The position numbers were made by a program, and so were the translations under genes. The notes under the pieces were generated by a model. The model was given only the letters and a program-made list of their open reading frames with translations, was not told the origin of the DNA and ran no database searches. From an uncultured Xanthobacteraceae bacterium (GTDB taxonomy: Bacteria; Pseudomonadota; Alphaproteobacteria; Rhizobiales; Xanthobacteraceae), in contig CATPBC010000370.1 of assembly GCA_955652195.1 (NCBI GenBank), positions 1-17,739 of the forward strand: DNA of 17,739 bases. The letters run 5' to 3'. Every line of letters begins with the position of its first letter. Positions within the stretch are counted from its first letter, which is position 1. Positions 6,056 through 15,208 of the stretch are shown here, one piece after another.

Positions 6056-7093
6056 TTACTGCGCCGCGAACGTTATCGCCTTGAAGCGATTCTTCTGTTC
6101 GTCGCTCAGGTTGCTTTCGAATTCGTTCAACGCGACTTGAATGGACAATATGGCGCGCCAGGTTGCATCGAGCCGGGACTCGATCGTTTCCAATCTAGCA
6201 ACCGCCGACTGCGGCACCGAGCTTGGGCAATGCGCTTCCAGGTCACCGGCTGCCTTGCCGAACGCCTGCTGCAACTCGCCCAATGCTGGACGCTGCTGTT
6301 GGTTGGGCTGAACCGACTTATCGATCTGATCGATCGACCAGTCGATAGCGGTGGAGGAAGCGCCACATGAGCGCAGGCCGGTTTTACCGCTTTGTGAAGC
6401 GGTGGTAATCGCTTTTCCGGCACCGCCGCTAAACCGTGCCTCCTGTTCGCGGGTCAGCGATTGCTCGAAATCCTGCAGCGGCTGATGGATCATGTCGATC
6501 GCCATCGTAAGCACTTCGATTTGCGAGTCCATCAGTTGCAAGCGTGCAGTCGGCTGCTCCGGGATGTCGGTGGGGCAGGACTTGGAGAGATAGTCCGCTG
6601 CGGCTCCAATCGCACCGCCGAGCCGCTGCAAGCGTTCCATTTGTTGCGCGCTTGGTCCGATCTCGGCCCGTATCCGCTGTACGATCGCATTTGCGTCGAT
6701 GGCTTGACGGCATTGGTCGGCGCTTTGATCCGCGGGAGCCGACGCGAATGCCGTTGAGAATATCGTCTCGTACCCGAACGGCCATGGCGAAGAAAAAGCG
6801 GGCCAGAAGACATTTTGGAAGATCGCCGGCAACGCCCGGCTAGGATAGAGCAAGGCCGATGTCACCTGTCGCTGTGCGGTTGGCTGACGTTCCGCGCCCT
6901 GCCGGCTTTCAGGACGGGCTGCCTCGTTGGCATTGCCGTGCATGTACAATGGACGATGGTGTTGATGTCGATGGCCGAACGGTAGGCCAAAATGAAGCGG
7001 CCCAATCCGCAAGCCGAACGCATCGGCTGGCGGAGAAGCGAAGAAAATGAACGCTAATACTGCAATTACGAAATAAGCGCCGCGACTTCGCAT
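6056..7093 (-). CDS. Periplasmic protein with two LTXXQ (Spy/CpxP-like) modules
   Basis: From the ATG at 7093 this is a 345-residue protein beginning MRSRGAYFVIAVLAFIFFAS, a clear signal peptide ending near ADAFG. A histidine- and proline-rich linker follows (HRHQHHRP), then two homologous modules of about 95 residues (about 128-221 and 243-337). Each contains two cysteines (C128/C174 and C243/C289), a CP..(I/V)P....ARL block, and closes with an LTXXQ-type motif (LTREQEARF, LSDEQKNRF). The family includes the stress chaperones Spy and CpxP, which are much shorter with one domain. A periplasmic stress or chaperone role is inferred. An alternative GTG start at 7132 would put 13 residues in front of the signal peptide and is less likely. 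The gene lies 104 bases downstream of the transporter on the same strand and may have its own promoter. Confidence 0.8.
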   Translation of the reverse strand: MRSRGAYFVIAVLAFIFFASPPADAFGLRIGPLHFGLPFGHRHQHHRPLYMHGNANEAARPESRQGAERQPTAQRQVTSALLYPSRALPAIFQNVFWPAFSSPWPFGYETIFSTAFASAPADQSADQCRQAIDANAIVQRIRAEIGPSAQQMERLQRLGGAIGAAADYLSKSCPTDIPEQPTARLQLMDSQIEVLTMAIDMIHQPLQDFEQSLTREQEARFSGGAGKAITTASQSGKTGLRSCGASSTAIDWSIDQIDKSVQPNQQQRPALGELQQAFGKAAGDLEAHCPSSVPQSAVARLETIESRLDATWRAILSIQVALNEFESNLSDEQKNRFKAITFAAQ

Positions 7094-7197
7094 GATCCGG
7101 CACCCGCAAAAATAGACCAGACGACAACGCACACCGGACCTGAAAGTTCCGTTCGTCCGCTCGTGTCTCTCGGGCGTCCTCTTTCACCGATATTGGT

Positions 7198-8520
7198 CTA
7201 GCCCATTTTTGTCTGGGCCATTTCCATGGGCTCGCCTTGTCGCTTGTCGCCAAGGCGCAATAACGGGACGAGCACAAACGCAAAGGCGGTAAACGCGGCG
7301 GAAATCAAGACAAGCGGCGGCAATGCCCTGTCGAAAGCATGCGTGTATAGAAAGGATCCAATGTTGTCGGCGAGCGTGTTGGCAAGATTAATAATCGACA
7401 TGAGCACCGCGAAGGAGAATCCCTCCGCGCGCGGCGGACAATAGTCGGCCGCAAGCGTCAAGGTGGCAACGGTCGTGAGCATCGCGGAAAATCCAGCGCA
7501 AAAGCTGATGATTGCCGCAGCGGTCTCGTTCCAGAACAAGAGATAGGCGAGCCCAGTCAGGGTGCCGAAAGCGATGCTTAAATTGAGAAGAGTTCTGAGC
7601 GTCAGAGTTTCAAAAAATCGCCGATAGAGGAGTGCGCCGAACACCCATCCCGCGGCTGCGATCGATCCCAGGATTCCGATATAGCCTTGCGAGAACCGCA
7701 GATCGTCCGTCATGTGATAGTACAGCGGCGTGCTTAATCCCGGGCTGAAATAGTAGAGAAAAATGAACGCGGCGACGATCCACAACTCCCGCCGATGGAA
7801 CGCCATCAGCAAGCCGCGAAGTGTGTTCCGCATGCCCTTTAGATCTGCGCGGGTCTTTTTCTCGGGAACGAGAAAGAGGGTCCCGGCGATGACGGCAAGC
7901 GGCGCGATCGCGATAATGGCGGCGGCGGCATGCAATGCGTCGCTAGGGGCAAGATGCTGCACGAGCTGACCGCCAAGGATGGCAGCGATCATGGCGGCGA
8001 TGTTGAACCAGAGCCATTGCTGGTTGACGAAAGTCCCGCTCTCTTTAAGCCGCTGCCCATTTTCGACCAGGACCGCCCCGCATAGCGTCGACGATATCGC
8101 CATCGCGTAAGCCGTGAGCATCAGCGCGACAACAAGGTCGCCCGGCGCGTTGATTTGCGTCACCCATACATAGCCGATGATTGCCGCAATATTGGCGATG
8201 ATCAGATAGCTTTTCCGCCGGTACCCGAACAGCGGCACGAAATCGGATACGAGCCCGTAGAGCGGTTTGATGATCCACGGCAAGTTGAAGATGGTGACGA
8301 ATGCCGTCACCTGCACCGGCGTCCAGCCGTGCACCTCTTTCAGATAATAGTTCAGCGGTTGCGAAATCAGTCCGACAATCTGCCCGAGGCCCTCGACGAC
8401 ATAGACCAGAGCAAAAAATATCAGCAGACGTCTTATCGTTTTCGCGTCGGAGTCCGGTGCTGTGCCGGTGGACGAAGGTGAGCGTTCGTTTGTGATCTCG
8501 CTCGGTGGCGCGTCCGTCAT
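7198..8520 (-). CDS. MFS transporter, BT1 (folate/biopterin transporter-like) family
   Basis: This 440-residue protein has a polar N-terminus of about 28 residues and then about 12 hydrophobic segments, as in the major facilitator superfamily. The stretch FNLPWIIKPLYGLVSD followed by FVPLFGYRRKSYL (about 78-106) is the loop 2-3 signature, in the form typical of the BT1 family (Pfam BT1, folate/biopterin-type transporters of cyanobacteria, plants and Leishmania). The substrate of bacterial members is mostly unknown. It is the last gene of the pentose phosphate operon, 15 bases after gntK, without a strong Shine-Dalgarno. Its position suggests uptake or export of a sugar, a sugar acid such as gluconate, or a pathway-linked metabolite, but this is inference from context only. 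It is not a GntP/GntT-type gluconate permease. Confidence 0.82.
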   Translation of the reverse strand: MTDAPPSEITNERSPSSTGTAPDSDAKTIRRLLIFFALVYVVEGLGQIVGLISQPLNYYLKEVHGWTPVQVTAFVTIFNLPWIIKPLYGLVSDFVPLFGYRRKSYLIIANIAAIIGYVWVTQINAPGDLVVALMLTAYAMAISSTLCGAVLVENGQRLKESGTFVNQQWLWFNIAAMIAAILGGQLVQHLAPSDALHAAAAIIAIAPLAVIAGTLFLVPEKKTRADLKGMRNTLRGLLMAFHRRELWIVAAFIFLYYFSPGLSTPLYYHMTDDLRFSQGYIGILGSIAAAGWVFGALLYRRFFETLTLRTLLNLSIAFGTLTGLAYLLFWNETAAAIISFCAGFSAMLTTVATLTLAADYCPPRAEGFSFAVLMSIINLANTLADNIGSFLYTHAFDRALPPLVLISAAFTAFAFVLVPLLRLGDKRQGEPMEMAQTKMG

Positions 8521-8535
8521 AACTGGATCGCTTTG

Positions 8536-9096
8536 CTACCGAGCCACGCGACCCGTTTCAGCCGCGACAGACTCAATACCGAGTTTCTCAACGATCGCCT
8601 CAACGATGTCTCGGGGATGCGGCACGATGGAAACGACAATCGGCCGTTCGTCTGGCTGTGGCTCCTCCAAGCTTTCGAACTGGCTATCGAGCAGCGCCGG
8701 GGGCATGAAGTGATCGGCGCGGGCGGCGGTGCGCCGTGCCACCACGTCGCGATCGCCTTTTAAGAAAACGAGGCGCACGTCGGGGCGGTTACCGATGAGG
8801 ATATCACGGTAAGCCCGCTTGAGAGCCGAACAGGCAACAATCCCGTGGCCGCCGGCGCGTCGCGTCGCGTCGATCCACTCCGCGATCGCGTGCAGCCATG
8901 GCCAGCGATCCTCGTCGTTGAGCGGCTCGCCATGATGCATTTTTTCGATATTTGATTTTGGATGAAACCAGTCGGCGTCCTCATAAATCCAATGAAGCCG
9001 CTGCGCCAGCATGGCTGCGATGGTGCTTTTGCCGGAGCCGGACACTCCCATGACGACAAGGACGCTAATGTCGTTCGAAGTCGTCTCGGAATTCAT
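8536..9096 (-). CDS. gntK: Gluconokinase
   Basis: This 186-residue protein, of typical GntK length, carries the P-loop GVSGSGKST at residues 17-25, the conserved YEDADWFHP region (38-46), CSALKRAYRD (89-98) and a C-terminal RRTAARADHFMPPALLDSQFESLE block. All are diagnostic of thermoresistant-type gluconokinase (FGGY-unrelated, P-loop kinase fold). It phosphorylates gluconate to 6-phosphogluconate with ATP in the cytoplasm, feeding Gnd directly and bypassing Zwf and Pgl. The ATG is one base after the pgl stop and its Shine-Dalgarno (GGAGAG) lies within the end of pgl, so translation is coupled. No edd or eda is adjacent, so its product here is presumably meant for the oxidative pentose phosphate route. 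Confidence 0.93.
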   Translation of the reverse strand: MNSETTSNDISVLVVMGVSGSGKSTIAAMLAQRLHWIYEDADWFHPKSNIEKMHHGEPLNDEDRWPWLHAIAEWIDATRRAGGHGIVACSALKRAYRDILIGNRPDVRLVFLKGDRDVVARRTAARADHFMPPALLDSQFESLEEPQPDERPIVVSIVPHPRDIVEAIVEKLGIESVAAETGRVAR

Positions 9097-9097
9097 T

Positions 9098-9832
9098 TCA
9101 TCTCTCCGGCGCGGCAGCCTGGATCACAAGCCAGACAAGATCGCTGTGCGCATAGGCACGATGCGCCGGCAAATCTTCGCCGGCAAGCACACGTTTGAGA
9201 ATCGGGCGTTTATCGGCGCTGTCGACCAGGAACAGCATTTCACGCGTAGAAGCCAGCGCCGGGAAAGTCAGCGTCACACGCGGCACGAATGGCTCCATTC
9301 CCGCTTTCGCAACGCCGAGAACCCAGCGGTCTTTTTCTTCAAGCGCGGGCGAGTGCGGAAATAGCGACGCCGTATGGCCATCGGGGCCGAGCCCCATCAG
9401 CACGAGATCAAACAGCGGTCGCGCCGGGTCGAGGCGGTCCGCACCGTAAAACTGCTTAAGCTTGTCTTCGTAAAGACGCGCTGCGCCTTCGGGATAATTC
9501 GAGTCGATCGCAATCGGATGGATGTTTTGCCGCGGCACGGGTACGTGGTCGAGAAACGCTCGCCGCGCCGCGCCTATATTGCTCAATGGATCGTTCTCCG
9601 GAACAAACCGATCATCCCCCATGAACCAGTGCACGCGATCCCACGGCACTTGTTCGCGCCAGGGGCGTTCCGCGAGCAAGCGGTACAGCCCGAGCGGGCT
9701 CGAACCGCCGGTCAGGCAGACCGCCGCCCGGTCGCCGCGAGTGACACGCGCGATCAGCCGCCGCGCTGCGGTCTCGGCCAATGCTGCGGCGTCGGTAACG
9801 ACGACAATCTGCGGTTGGGCTTTAACATTCAT
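9098..9832 (-). CDS. pgl: 6-phosphogluconolactonase (DevB type)
   Basis: This 244-residue protein hydrolyses 6-phosphogluconolactone to 6-phosphogluconate, the second oxidative pentose phosphate step. Motifs are TGGSSPLGLY (41-50), FMGDDRFVP (70-78, the loop with conserved D/R) and MGLGPDGHTASLFP (146-159, the catalytic-His region), as in the SugarP_isomerase-fold lactonases. The open frame continues upstream inside zwf. I chose ATG at 9832 because the protein then begins MNVKAQPQIVVV, the usual N-terminal strand, and lies 7 bases after the zwf stop, as expected in this tightly packed operon. No strong Shine-Dalgarno is visible, so translation may depend on coupling with zwf. Confidence 0.92.
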   Translation of the reverse strand: MNVKAQPQIVVVTDAAALAETAARRLIARVTRGDRAAVCLTGGSSPLGLYRLLAERPWREQVPWDRVHWFMGDDRFVPENDPLSNIGAARRAFLDHVPVPRQNIHPIAIDSNYPEGAARLYEDKLKQFYGADRLDPARPLFDLVLMGLGPDGHTASLFPHSPALEEKDRWVLGVAKAGMEPFVPRVTLTFPALASTREMLFLVDSADKRPILKRVLAGEDLPAHRAYAHSDLVWLVIQAAAPER

Positions 9833-9839
9833 GGCAAAT

Positions 9840-11357
9840 TCAAGCGATTGGCCGCCAGCGGCGTCCGTCGCGCGCGAGCAGTTCGTCTGCTTCCTTAGGG
9901 CCATCGCTGCCGGCACGATAGCTCGCAAGGCGCTCGCCTTTTTCTTCGCGCCAGGCGTCAAGGAGCGGCTGCACGACGCGCCAGCCGGCTTCAATGCCGT
10001 CGGCGCGGGGATAAAGGATGGCATCGCCGACCATACAGTCATAGATCAAAGTTTCGTAGCCGGTGCTTGGCGCTGCTTCGAAATAATCTTCATACCTGAA
10101 TGTCATGCTCACGCCGCCAATGGCGATCGAAGGCCCCGGAATTTTTGCGTTAAATTCGAGACCGATGCATTCGTTAGGCTGAATTCCGACGACCAGGAAG
10201 TTTTCGGCAAGCCGATCAACCGGCGTATCGCGAAACATGGCGATCGGGGCCTGCTTGAATTTTATTGCAACCTCGGTCTGCTTGCCGCGGAGCGCCTTGC
10301 CGGTCCGTAGATAAAACGGCACGTTGGCCCAGCGCCAATTATCGATCATCAGCCTGAGCGCCACATAGGTTTCGGTTGTGCTGTGCGGGTCGACGTCCTT
10401 GGTTTTGCGGTAGGCTTCGACGCGCTGGTTTTCGACAAAGCCATCGTCGTATTGCGCCCTTACCGAATTGCGCAAGGCCTCGTCGCGGTTCTGCAGCTGG
10501 ACGGCCTCGAGCAATTGCGCTTTCTCCGCCCGCACGGAGTCGGCTGCGAAGCGTGACGGCGGCTCCATTGCGATGAGCGAAAGCAGCTGGATCAGATGGT
10601 TAGGCACCATATCGCGCAATGCGCCGGTGGCGTCGTAATAATTGCCGCGACGGCCGACGGTAAGCGATTCGGCCACGGTGATCTGCACATGATCGATGTG
10701 ATCGCGATTCCAGATCGGCTCGAATAGGCCATTGGCAAAACGCAGCACCAAGATGTTCTGCACCGTCTCCTTGCCGAGGTAGTGGTCGATGCGGAAAATC
10801 TGATGCTCCTTGAGAACGCCAAGGAGCTTTTGATTAAGCGCATGGGCGCTGGCGAGATCGGTGCCGAACGGCTTTTCGATGATGACACGCCGCCACGCGC
10901 CGTTTTCCCGAGCCAAACCCGATTGGCCGAGATGACAACCAATCGGAGCGAACCCCGCCGGCGGTGTTGCCAGATAAAACAACCGATTGCCCTGTGTGGC
11001 ACGCTCGCGTTCGACGCGGGTGAGCTCCCGTCCAATATTCGCGTAAGTGGATTCGTCGTCGGGGTCGCCTTGCACATAACCGACGCAGCCGAGCACCTGG
11101 TTGAGCACGTTTTGATCGATCGATCGGTTGGCGAATTGGGGGAGGCTCTTGGCGAGGTCCGCGCGAAACGCTTCGCTTGATGACGGACTGCGCGCAACTC
11201 CAATCAGTGCGAAGGCCTCCGGCAGCAACCGCGCGGCAGCGAGGTTGTAAAGCGCCGGCACGAGCAGCCGGTGAGTAAGATCGCCGGACGCGCCGAAAAT
11301 GACCAGGCAACAGGGGTCGGCGGCGCGCCCGCTCGTAGCGCCGGTCTTAGAAGTCAT
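9840..11357 (-). CDS. zwf: Glucose-6-phosphate 1-dehydrogenase
   Basis: This 505-residue protein is full length for the family. The nucleotide-binding motif GASGDLTHR lies at 22-30, the EKPFG motif at 161-165 and the active-site signature [13 protein letters not shown] at 189-201, including the substrate-binding lysine. It oxidises glucose 6-phosphate to 6-phosphogluconolactone with NAD(P)+ in the cytoplasm. Its ATG overlaps the gnd stop in an ATGA tetranucleotide, and pgl follows after 7 bases, so the three oxidative-branch enzymes are transcribed and probably translated as a block. Cofactor preference cannot be read safely from the sequence. Confidence 0.96.
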   Translation of the reverse strand: MTSKTGATSGRAADPCCLVIFGASGDLTHRLLVPALYNLAAARLLPEAFALIGVARSPSSSEAFRADLAKSLPQFANRSIDQNVLNQVLGCVGYVQGDPDDESTYANIGRELTRVERERATQGNRLFYLATPPAGFAPIGCHLGQSGLARENGAWRRVIIEKPFGTDLASAHALNQKLLGVLKEHQIFRIDHYLGKETVQNILVLRFANGLFEPIWNRDHIDHVQITVAESLTVGRRGNYYDATGALRDMVPNHLIQLLSLIAMEPPSRFAADSVRAEKAQLLEAVQLQNRDEALRNSVRAQYDDGFVENQRVEAYRKTKDVDPHSTTETYVALRLMIDNWRWANVPFYLRTGKALRGKQTEVAIKFKQAPIAMFRDTPVDRLAENFLVVGIQPNECIGLEFNAKIPGPSIAIGGVSMTFRYEDYFEAAPSTGYETLIYDCMVGDAILYPRADGIEAGWRVVQPLLDAWREEKGERLASYRAGSDGPKEADELLARDGRRWRPIA

Positions 11358-12349
11358 GACGGCTTGGCCTTGCGGTTTTTTGGTTCGACATGCGCGCCGA
11401 ACCCCTTGCGCATGGCGGATAGAATCTTTTCAGCGAAAGTATGATCGCGGCGTGAGCGGAAGCGCGTGTAGAGCGCAGCAGAAAGCACGTCGGCGGGAAC
11501 GGCCTCCTCGATTGCGGCCATAATTGTCCAGCGGCCTTCGCCGGAATCCTCGACCACCCCTTCGAAGTCGGCAAGTTTCGGATCGGGCGCAAGCGCGCTT
11601 GCCGTCAAATCGAGCAGCCACGAGCTAATCACGCTGCCGCGCCGCCACACTTCGGCAACATCGGCGAGGTCGAACTCGAAACGCGCGTCCTCCGGCAAAG
11701 CTTGGCTGTTCGCATTCTTCAAAATGTCGAAACCTTCGGCGAAAGCCTGCATCAGCCCATATTCAATGCCGTTGTGGACCATTTTGACAAAATGTCCGGC
11801 GCCGTGCGGACCGGCGTGGATGTAGCCCAGTTCAGCGCGTGGATCGCGGCCATCCCGGCCGAGCGTGCGCGGCGCATTGCCGAGCCCGGGAGCGAGCGCC
11901 TTGAACAATGGATCGAGATGCGCGACGACTTCCTTGGCGCCGCCAATCATCATGCAATAGCCGCGCTCGAGTCCCCAGATACCGCCGCTGGTCCCGACAT
12001 CGACATAATGTATGGCGCGCTCCTTCAGCTTTTTGGCGCGCCGAACATCGTCTTTCCAGAAAGTATTGCCGCCATCGATAATAATGTCGCCGGGTGCAAG
12101 CAGCTCGGCGAGCTGGTCGATCGTATCTTCGGTAATTTTGCCGGCCGGCAGCATGAGCCAAACCGCGCGCGGCGGCTCCAATTGTTTGACGAGCTTGTCG
12201 ATGCCCGCGGCGCCCATCGCGCCGTCTTGGCGCAAGGTCGCAATCGCATTAGCGTCGTGGTCGTAGACCACCGCCTCATGACCGTTCTGAATCAAACGGC
12301 GCGTAATGTTGCCGCCCATGCGCCCGAGGCCGATCACGCCGATCTGCAT
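11354..12349 (-). CDS. gnd: 6-phosphogluconate dehydrogenase (decarboxylating), short form
   Basis: This 331-residue protein belongs to the short Gnd-related type and not to the 470-residue E. coli-type enzyme. It opens with the Rossmann motif IGLGRMGGN (6-14). The substrate-binding [12 protein letters not shown] is at 119-130 and the catalytic helix [13 protein letters not shown] at 186-198, with Lys189 as the expected catalytic base. It converts 6-phosphogluconate to ribulose 5-phosphate, CO2 and NAD(P)H. Short-form members often prefer NAD+, which is inference here. The ATG follows the tal-pgi stop by 12 bases with a good CCGGAG Shine-Dalgarno, and its stop overlaps the zwf start by 4 bases. 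Confidence 0.94.
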   Translation of the reverse strand: MQIGVIGLGRMGGNITRRLIQNGHEAVVYDHDANAIATLRQDGAMGAAGIDKLVKQLEPPRAVWLMLPAGKITEDTIDQLAELLAPGDIIIDGGNTFWKDDVRRAKKLKERAIHYVDVGTSGGIWGLERGYCMMIGGAKEVVAHLDPLFKALAPGLGNAPRTLGRDGRDPRAELGYIHAGPHGAGHFVKMVHNGIEYGLMQAFAEGFDILKNANSQALPEDARFEFDLADVAEVWRRGSVISSWLLDLTASALAPDPKLADFEGVVEDSGEGRWTIMAAIEEAVPADVLSAALYTRFRSRRDHTFAEKILSAMRKGFGAHVEPKNRKAKPS

Positions 12350-12361
12350 GTAAATCTCCGG

Positions 12362-15208
12362 TCACGCCAGCGCGCGATCGAACGCCGTCTGCAGCGCCGC
12401 TAGGCCAGCCGCGATCTCGCCCTTGAGATGAACGCGCAGCGCGCGCCGGCCGCGCTCGAGTAGAACATCGAAGTCGCCCCGCGCTTGGGCATTCTTCACC
12501 ACAGCGAAACTGGCGCGATGCCCAGGAATAGGCAGATCGTCGCCATCGTCGGCGGTGATTTGAAGAAAGACGCCGCTGTCCGGTCCGCCTTTGTAAGCCT
12601 GGCCGGTCGAATGCAGAAATCGCGGGCCGAATTCGAGGCAGGTTGCGACGCGGCGGCGATCGCGCAGCGCCAGCCGCAATTGCTGCAGCCTCAATGTGTT
12701 TTGTTCATTGCGCGCGAGATAGGCAAGCAGAGCAAAATAGTCGCCGCTTGCGACCCGGCCAAAATGCGCAGCAAGCCAGCTTCCAACCGTCTCAGCGGCG
12801 CCGGCTTTACGCAACTCGGCGGCATTCGCCTCATCGGTATAGACCGCGATGGAATTTTCCGAGCAGACCGGCGTTTCCTGCGGCAATTTACCAGACGCTT
12901 CGAAGGCACTCGTCAGCTCGCGCGTTTTTATTTTACTCGCTTCTACATCGGGCTGATCGAATGGATTGATGCCAAGCAGCGCTCCAGCGGTCGCGGTGGC
13001 AATTTCAAAGCGAAAAAACTCTTGGACGATATGCGCGGGCGAATTCTGCACGATGCGAATGACGGGGTGACCGGCAGTTTCGAGCCTCTTGAGCTTGTCC
13101 TCGTGATCGGGATCGTTTTCGCCTTTCAAGGCAAGGTCGATAAAGAGCCGGTCATCGGTGTAAACCTCGGCTCTGCCGAGCGGCTCGTCATCGATTGGGA
13201 TCAGGCCTTTGCCGTGCTTGCCGGTCGATTCCGCGAATAATTGCTCAGCCCATGCGCCAAAACTCTTAAGCGTCGGCGAAGTCAGCATAGTGACTTTGTC
13301 ACGGCCGCGCGCGGCGGCAGCGCCCAGCACAATGCCGAGCGCGATGCCCGGGTTATCTGCGGGTGGCACATCCGGTCCACACGAGCGGATCATGGTGCGG
13401 GACAATTCCACAAGCTCTGCAACATTGAGGCCGGCGATTGCCGCAGGCACGAGCCCAAACGGCGACAAGACGGAATATCGTCCACCGATTGTAGGGATGC
13501 CGTTGAAAATCCGGCGAAACTTCTGCTCTTTGGCACGCTGTTCCAGCGCCGACCCGGGATCGGTGATCGCAATGAACTGTCTACCTGCCTGATCCTTCCC
13601 GGCTTTCTCCGCAACCTTTGCAAAGAAATAGTCCTTGAGGATATTGGGTTCGGTTGTGCCGCCGGATTTACTGGAGACGATGAATAGTGTTCTGCCCAAA
13701 TCCAGGTCTGCTTCGAGCGTCTTGATCTGCGCGGGCACCGTGGAATCAAGGATGCGCAGCCGGGGCCAGCCGCTTTGATGGCCAAACGTCGCCGCCAGCA
13801 CTTCGGGGCCGAGGCTTGAGCCGCCCATTCCGAGAAGAACCGCGTCGTTAAAGCCGTCTTGCTTCACCTCATTGGCAAACGCGAGGTAGTCCCTGATCTG
13901 CGCATCCTCGACGCTGTCGAGCCAACCCAGCCAGCGGTCCTCGTCGGTATTGGTCCACAGCGATTTGTCACGCCGCCAAAGTTTCCGGACATCGCCGCGG
14001 GCGCGCCAGCCGTCAACTATCTCGTCGACGCGCTTCTTGAGTTGCTGATCGAGAACGAATTTCTGCTGGTCGATTTTTTCGCCAAGGATTTCGGTTCTCT
14101 TCTTCGCAACCGCACTGTGGAGCTTGTCGGCCGCATCGGAGAAAAGCCGAACGCCGTCTTGAGTGAGCTTCTCGGTAACTGCTTGCAGTGAAATGCCGGC
14201 TCGGCCTAGTTCACCAAGGAGGTGTTGTGCCTCGGCAACGTCTGCTTCGAGAGTTTCGCGAACTTTGCCATGGTCGCGAAACGCCTCAATCGTCGCGAGC
14301 GGCATCGTGCTCACCGTATCTGCGCCGATCAGTTCTTCGATGTAAAGGACGTCGCTGTAAGCCTTGTTCTTGGTGCCGGTTGAGGCCCACAACAGCCGCT
14401 GCGGCTTGGCGCCGTGTTCTGCGAGCGCATGCCAACGTTCTCCCGTGAACAGCCGCAGATAACGCTGATAGGCCAGCTTGGCGTTGGCGACGGCGATCTT
14501 TCCCTTCAGTGCCGCCAGGCGAGCCTTTTCATCCGGATCGTTGACGCGCGCGATCTTTTCGTCGAGCAATTTATCCACTTCAGTATCGATCCGGCTGACG
14601 AAGAAACTTGCTACGCTCGCCATGCGCACAATTTCGCCGCCCTTGGCAGCAAGCGCCTCGAGCCCGGACAAATAGGCCTCGACGACCTGTTCATAGACCT
14701 GCTGGGCAAACAACAGCGTGATATTGACGTTGATGCCCTCGGCGGTGAGGTCGTGAATGGCCGGCAGACCCTCGGACGTTGCCGGAACTTTGATCATCAA
14801 GTTCTGCCGATCAACCTCATGCCATAGGCGCTTTGCCTCGGCGATCGTTCCGTTCGTGTCCTTGGCGAGATAGGGGGATACTTCGATGCTGACAAAACCG
14901 TCGGCGCCCTGCGTGGCATCGAATACCGGACGCAGGACGTCGGTTGCGTTGCGAATATCTTCGACCGCAAGCGTTTCGAAAATTTGTCCCGGCGAATAGT
15001 CATGGCCTTGCAACATGCGCTTGATCGCGTCGTCATATTCGTCCGTCTGGCCAATGGCGTGCTCAAAAATAGAAGGGTTCGATGTGACGCCCCGCAGGCC
15101 GTCCTCATCGACCAGTTTTTTTAACCGGCCATCGGCGATGAAGCCGCGGGAGAGAAAATCAAGCCACATCGCTTGGCGATGATCTTGCAATGCTTTCAGC
15201 GGGTTCAT
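12362..15208 (-). CDS. tal-pgi: Bifunctional transaldolase / phosphoglucose isomerase fusion
   Basis: This is one open frame of 948 residues carrying two enzymes. The N-terminal part (about 1-365) is a transaldolase of the TalB/TAL-PGI class, with GVTSNPSIF (40-48), LMIKVPAT (137-144, Schiff-base lysine about K140) and WASTGTKN further on. After a linker of about 40 residues, the C-terminal part (about 415-945) is phosphoglucose isomerase, with LLGMGGSSLGPEVLA (about 455-470), SSKSGGTTEPN (about 509-519) and the signature GGRYSVLSPFG (about 573-583). Transaldolase produces and consumes fructose 6-phosphate, and the isomerase interconverts it with glucose 6-phosphate, the substrate of Zwf, so the fusion links recycling of pentose phosphate carbon back to the oxidative branch. 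Fusions of this kind are known in several bacterial groups. The start overlaps the tkt stop by 4 bases (ATGA), with AGGA upstream. Confidence 0.95.
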   Translation of the reverse strand: MNPLKALQDHRQAMWLDFLSRGFIADGRLKKLVDEDGLRGVTSNPSIFEHAIGQTDEYDDAIKRMLQGHDYSPGQIFETLAVEDIRNATDVLRPVFDATQGADGFVSIEVSPYLAKDTNGTIAEAKRLWHEVDRQNLMIKVPATSEGLPAIHDLTAEGINVNITLLFAQQVYEQVVEAYLSGLEALAAKGGEIVRMASVASFFVSRIDTEVDKLLDEKIARVNDPDEKARLAALKGKIAVANAKLAYQRYLRLFTGERWHALAEHGAKPQRLLWASTGTKNKAYSDVLYIEELIGADTVSTMPLATIEAFRDHGKVRETLEADVAEAQHLLGELGRAGISLQAVTEKLTQDGVRLFSDAADKLHSAVAKKRTEILGEKIDQQKFVLDQQLKKRVDEIVDGWRARGDVRKLWRRDKSLWTNTDEDRWLGWLDSVEDAQIRDYLAFANEVKQDGFNDAVLLGMGGSSLGPEVLAATFGHQSGWPRLRILDSTVPAQIKTLEADLDLGRTLFIVSSKSGGTTEPNILKDYFFAKVAEKAGKDQAGRQFIAITDPGSALEQRAKEQKFRRIFNGIPTIGGRYSVLSPFGLVPAAIAGLNVAELVELSRTMIRSCGPDVPPADNPGIALGIVLGAAAARGRDKVTMLTSPTLKSFGAWAEQLFAESTGKHGKGLIPIDDEPLGRAEVYTDDRLFIDLALKGENDPDHEDKLKRLETAGHPVIRIVQNSPAHIVQEFFRFEIATATAGALLGINPFDQPDVEASKIKTRELTSAFEASGKLPQETPVCSENSIAVYTDEANAAELRKAGAAETVGSWLAAHFGRVASGDYFALLAYLARNEQNTLRLQQLRLALRDRRRVATCLEFGPRFLHSTGQAYKGGPDSGVFLQITADDGDDLPIPGHRASFAVVKNAQARGDFDVLLERGRRALRVHLKGEIAAGLAALQTAFDRALA

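Noticed and set aside
7094..7132. GTG start 13 residues upstream for the LTXXQ protein
   Set aside because: It would place charged and cysteine residues in front of a textbook signal peptide that begins at 7093.
7113..7200. TAGACCA / TGGTCTA inverted repeat around the transporter stop codon
   Set aside because: Arms are only 7 bases, separated by about 74 bases, with no further pairing; probably chance. No convincing terminator was found between the transporter and the LTXXQ gene.
9833..10042. 70-residue extension of 6-phosphogluconolactonase into zwf
   Set aside because: The extra residues overlap the conserved end of zwf and do not match the lactonase family; the ATG at 9832 gives a normal protein start.
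9522..10310. 262-residue open frame on the plus strand opposite zwf and pgl
   Set aside because: It is antisense to two genes with full catalytic motifs and has no recognisable domain; long antisense frames are usual in GC-rich DNA. The same holds for 11702-12403, 12485-13240 and 16717-17364.
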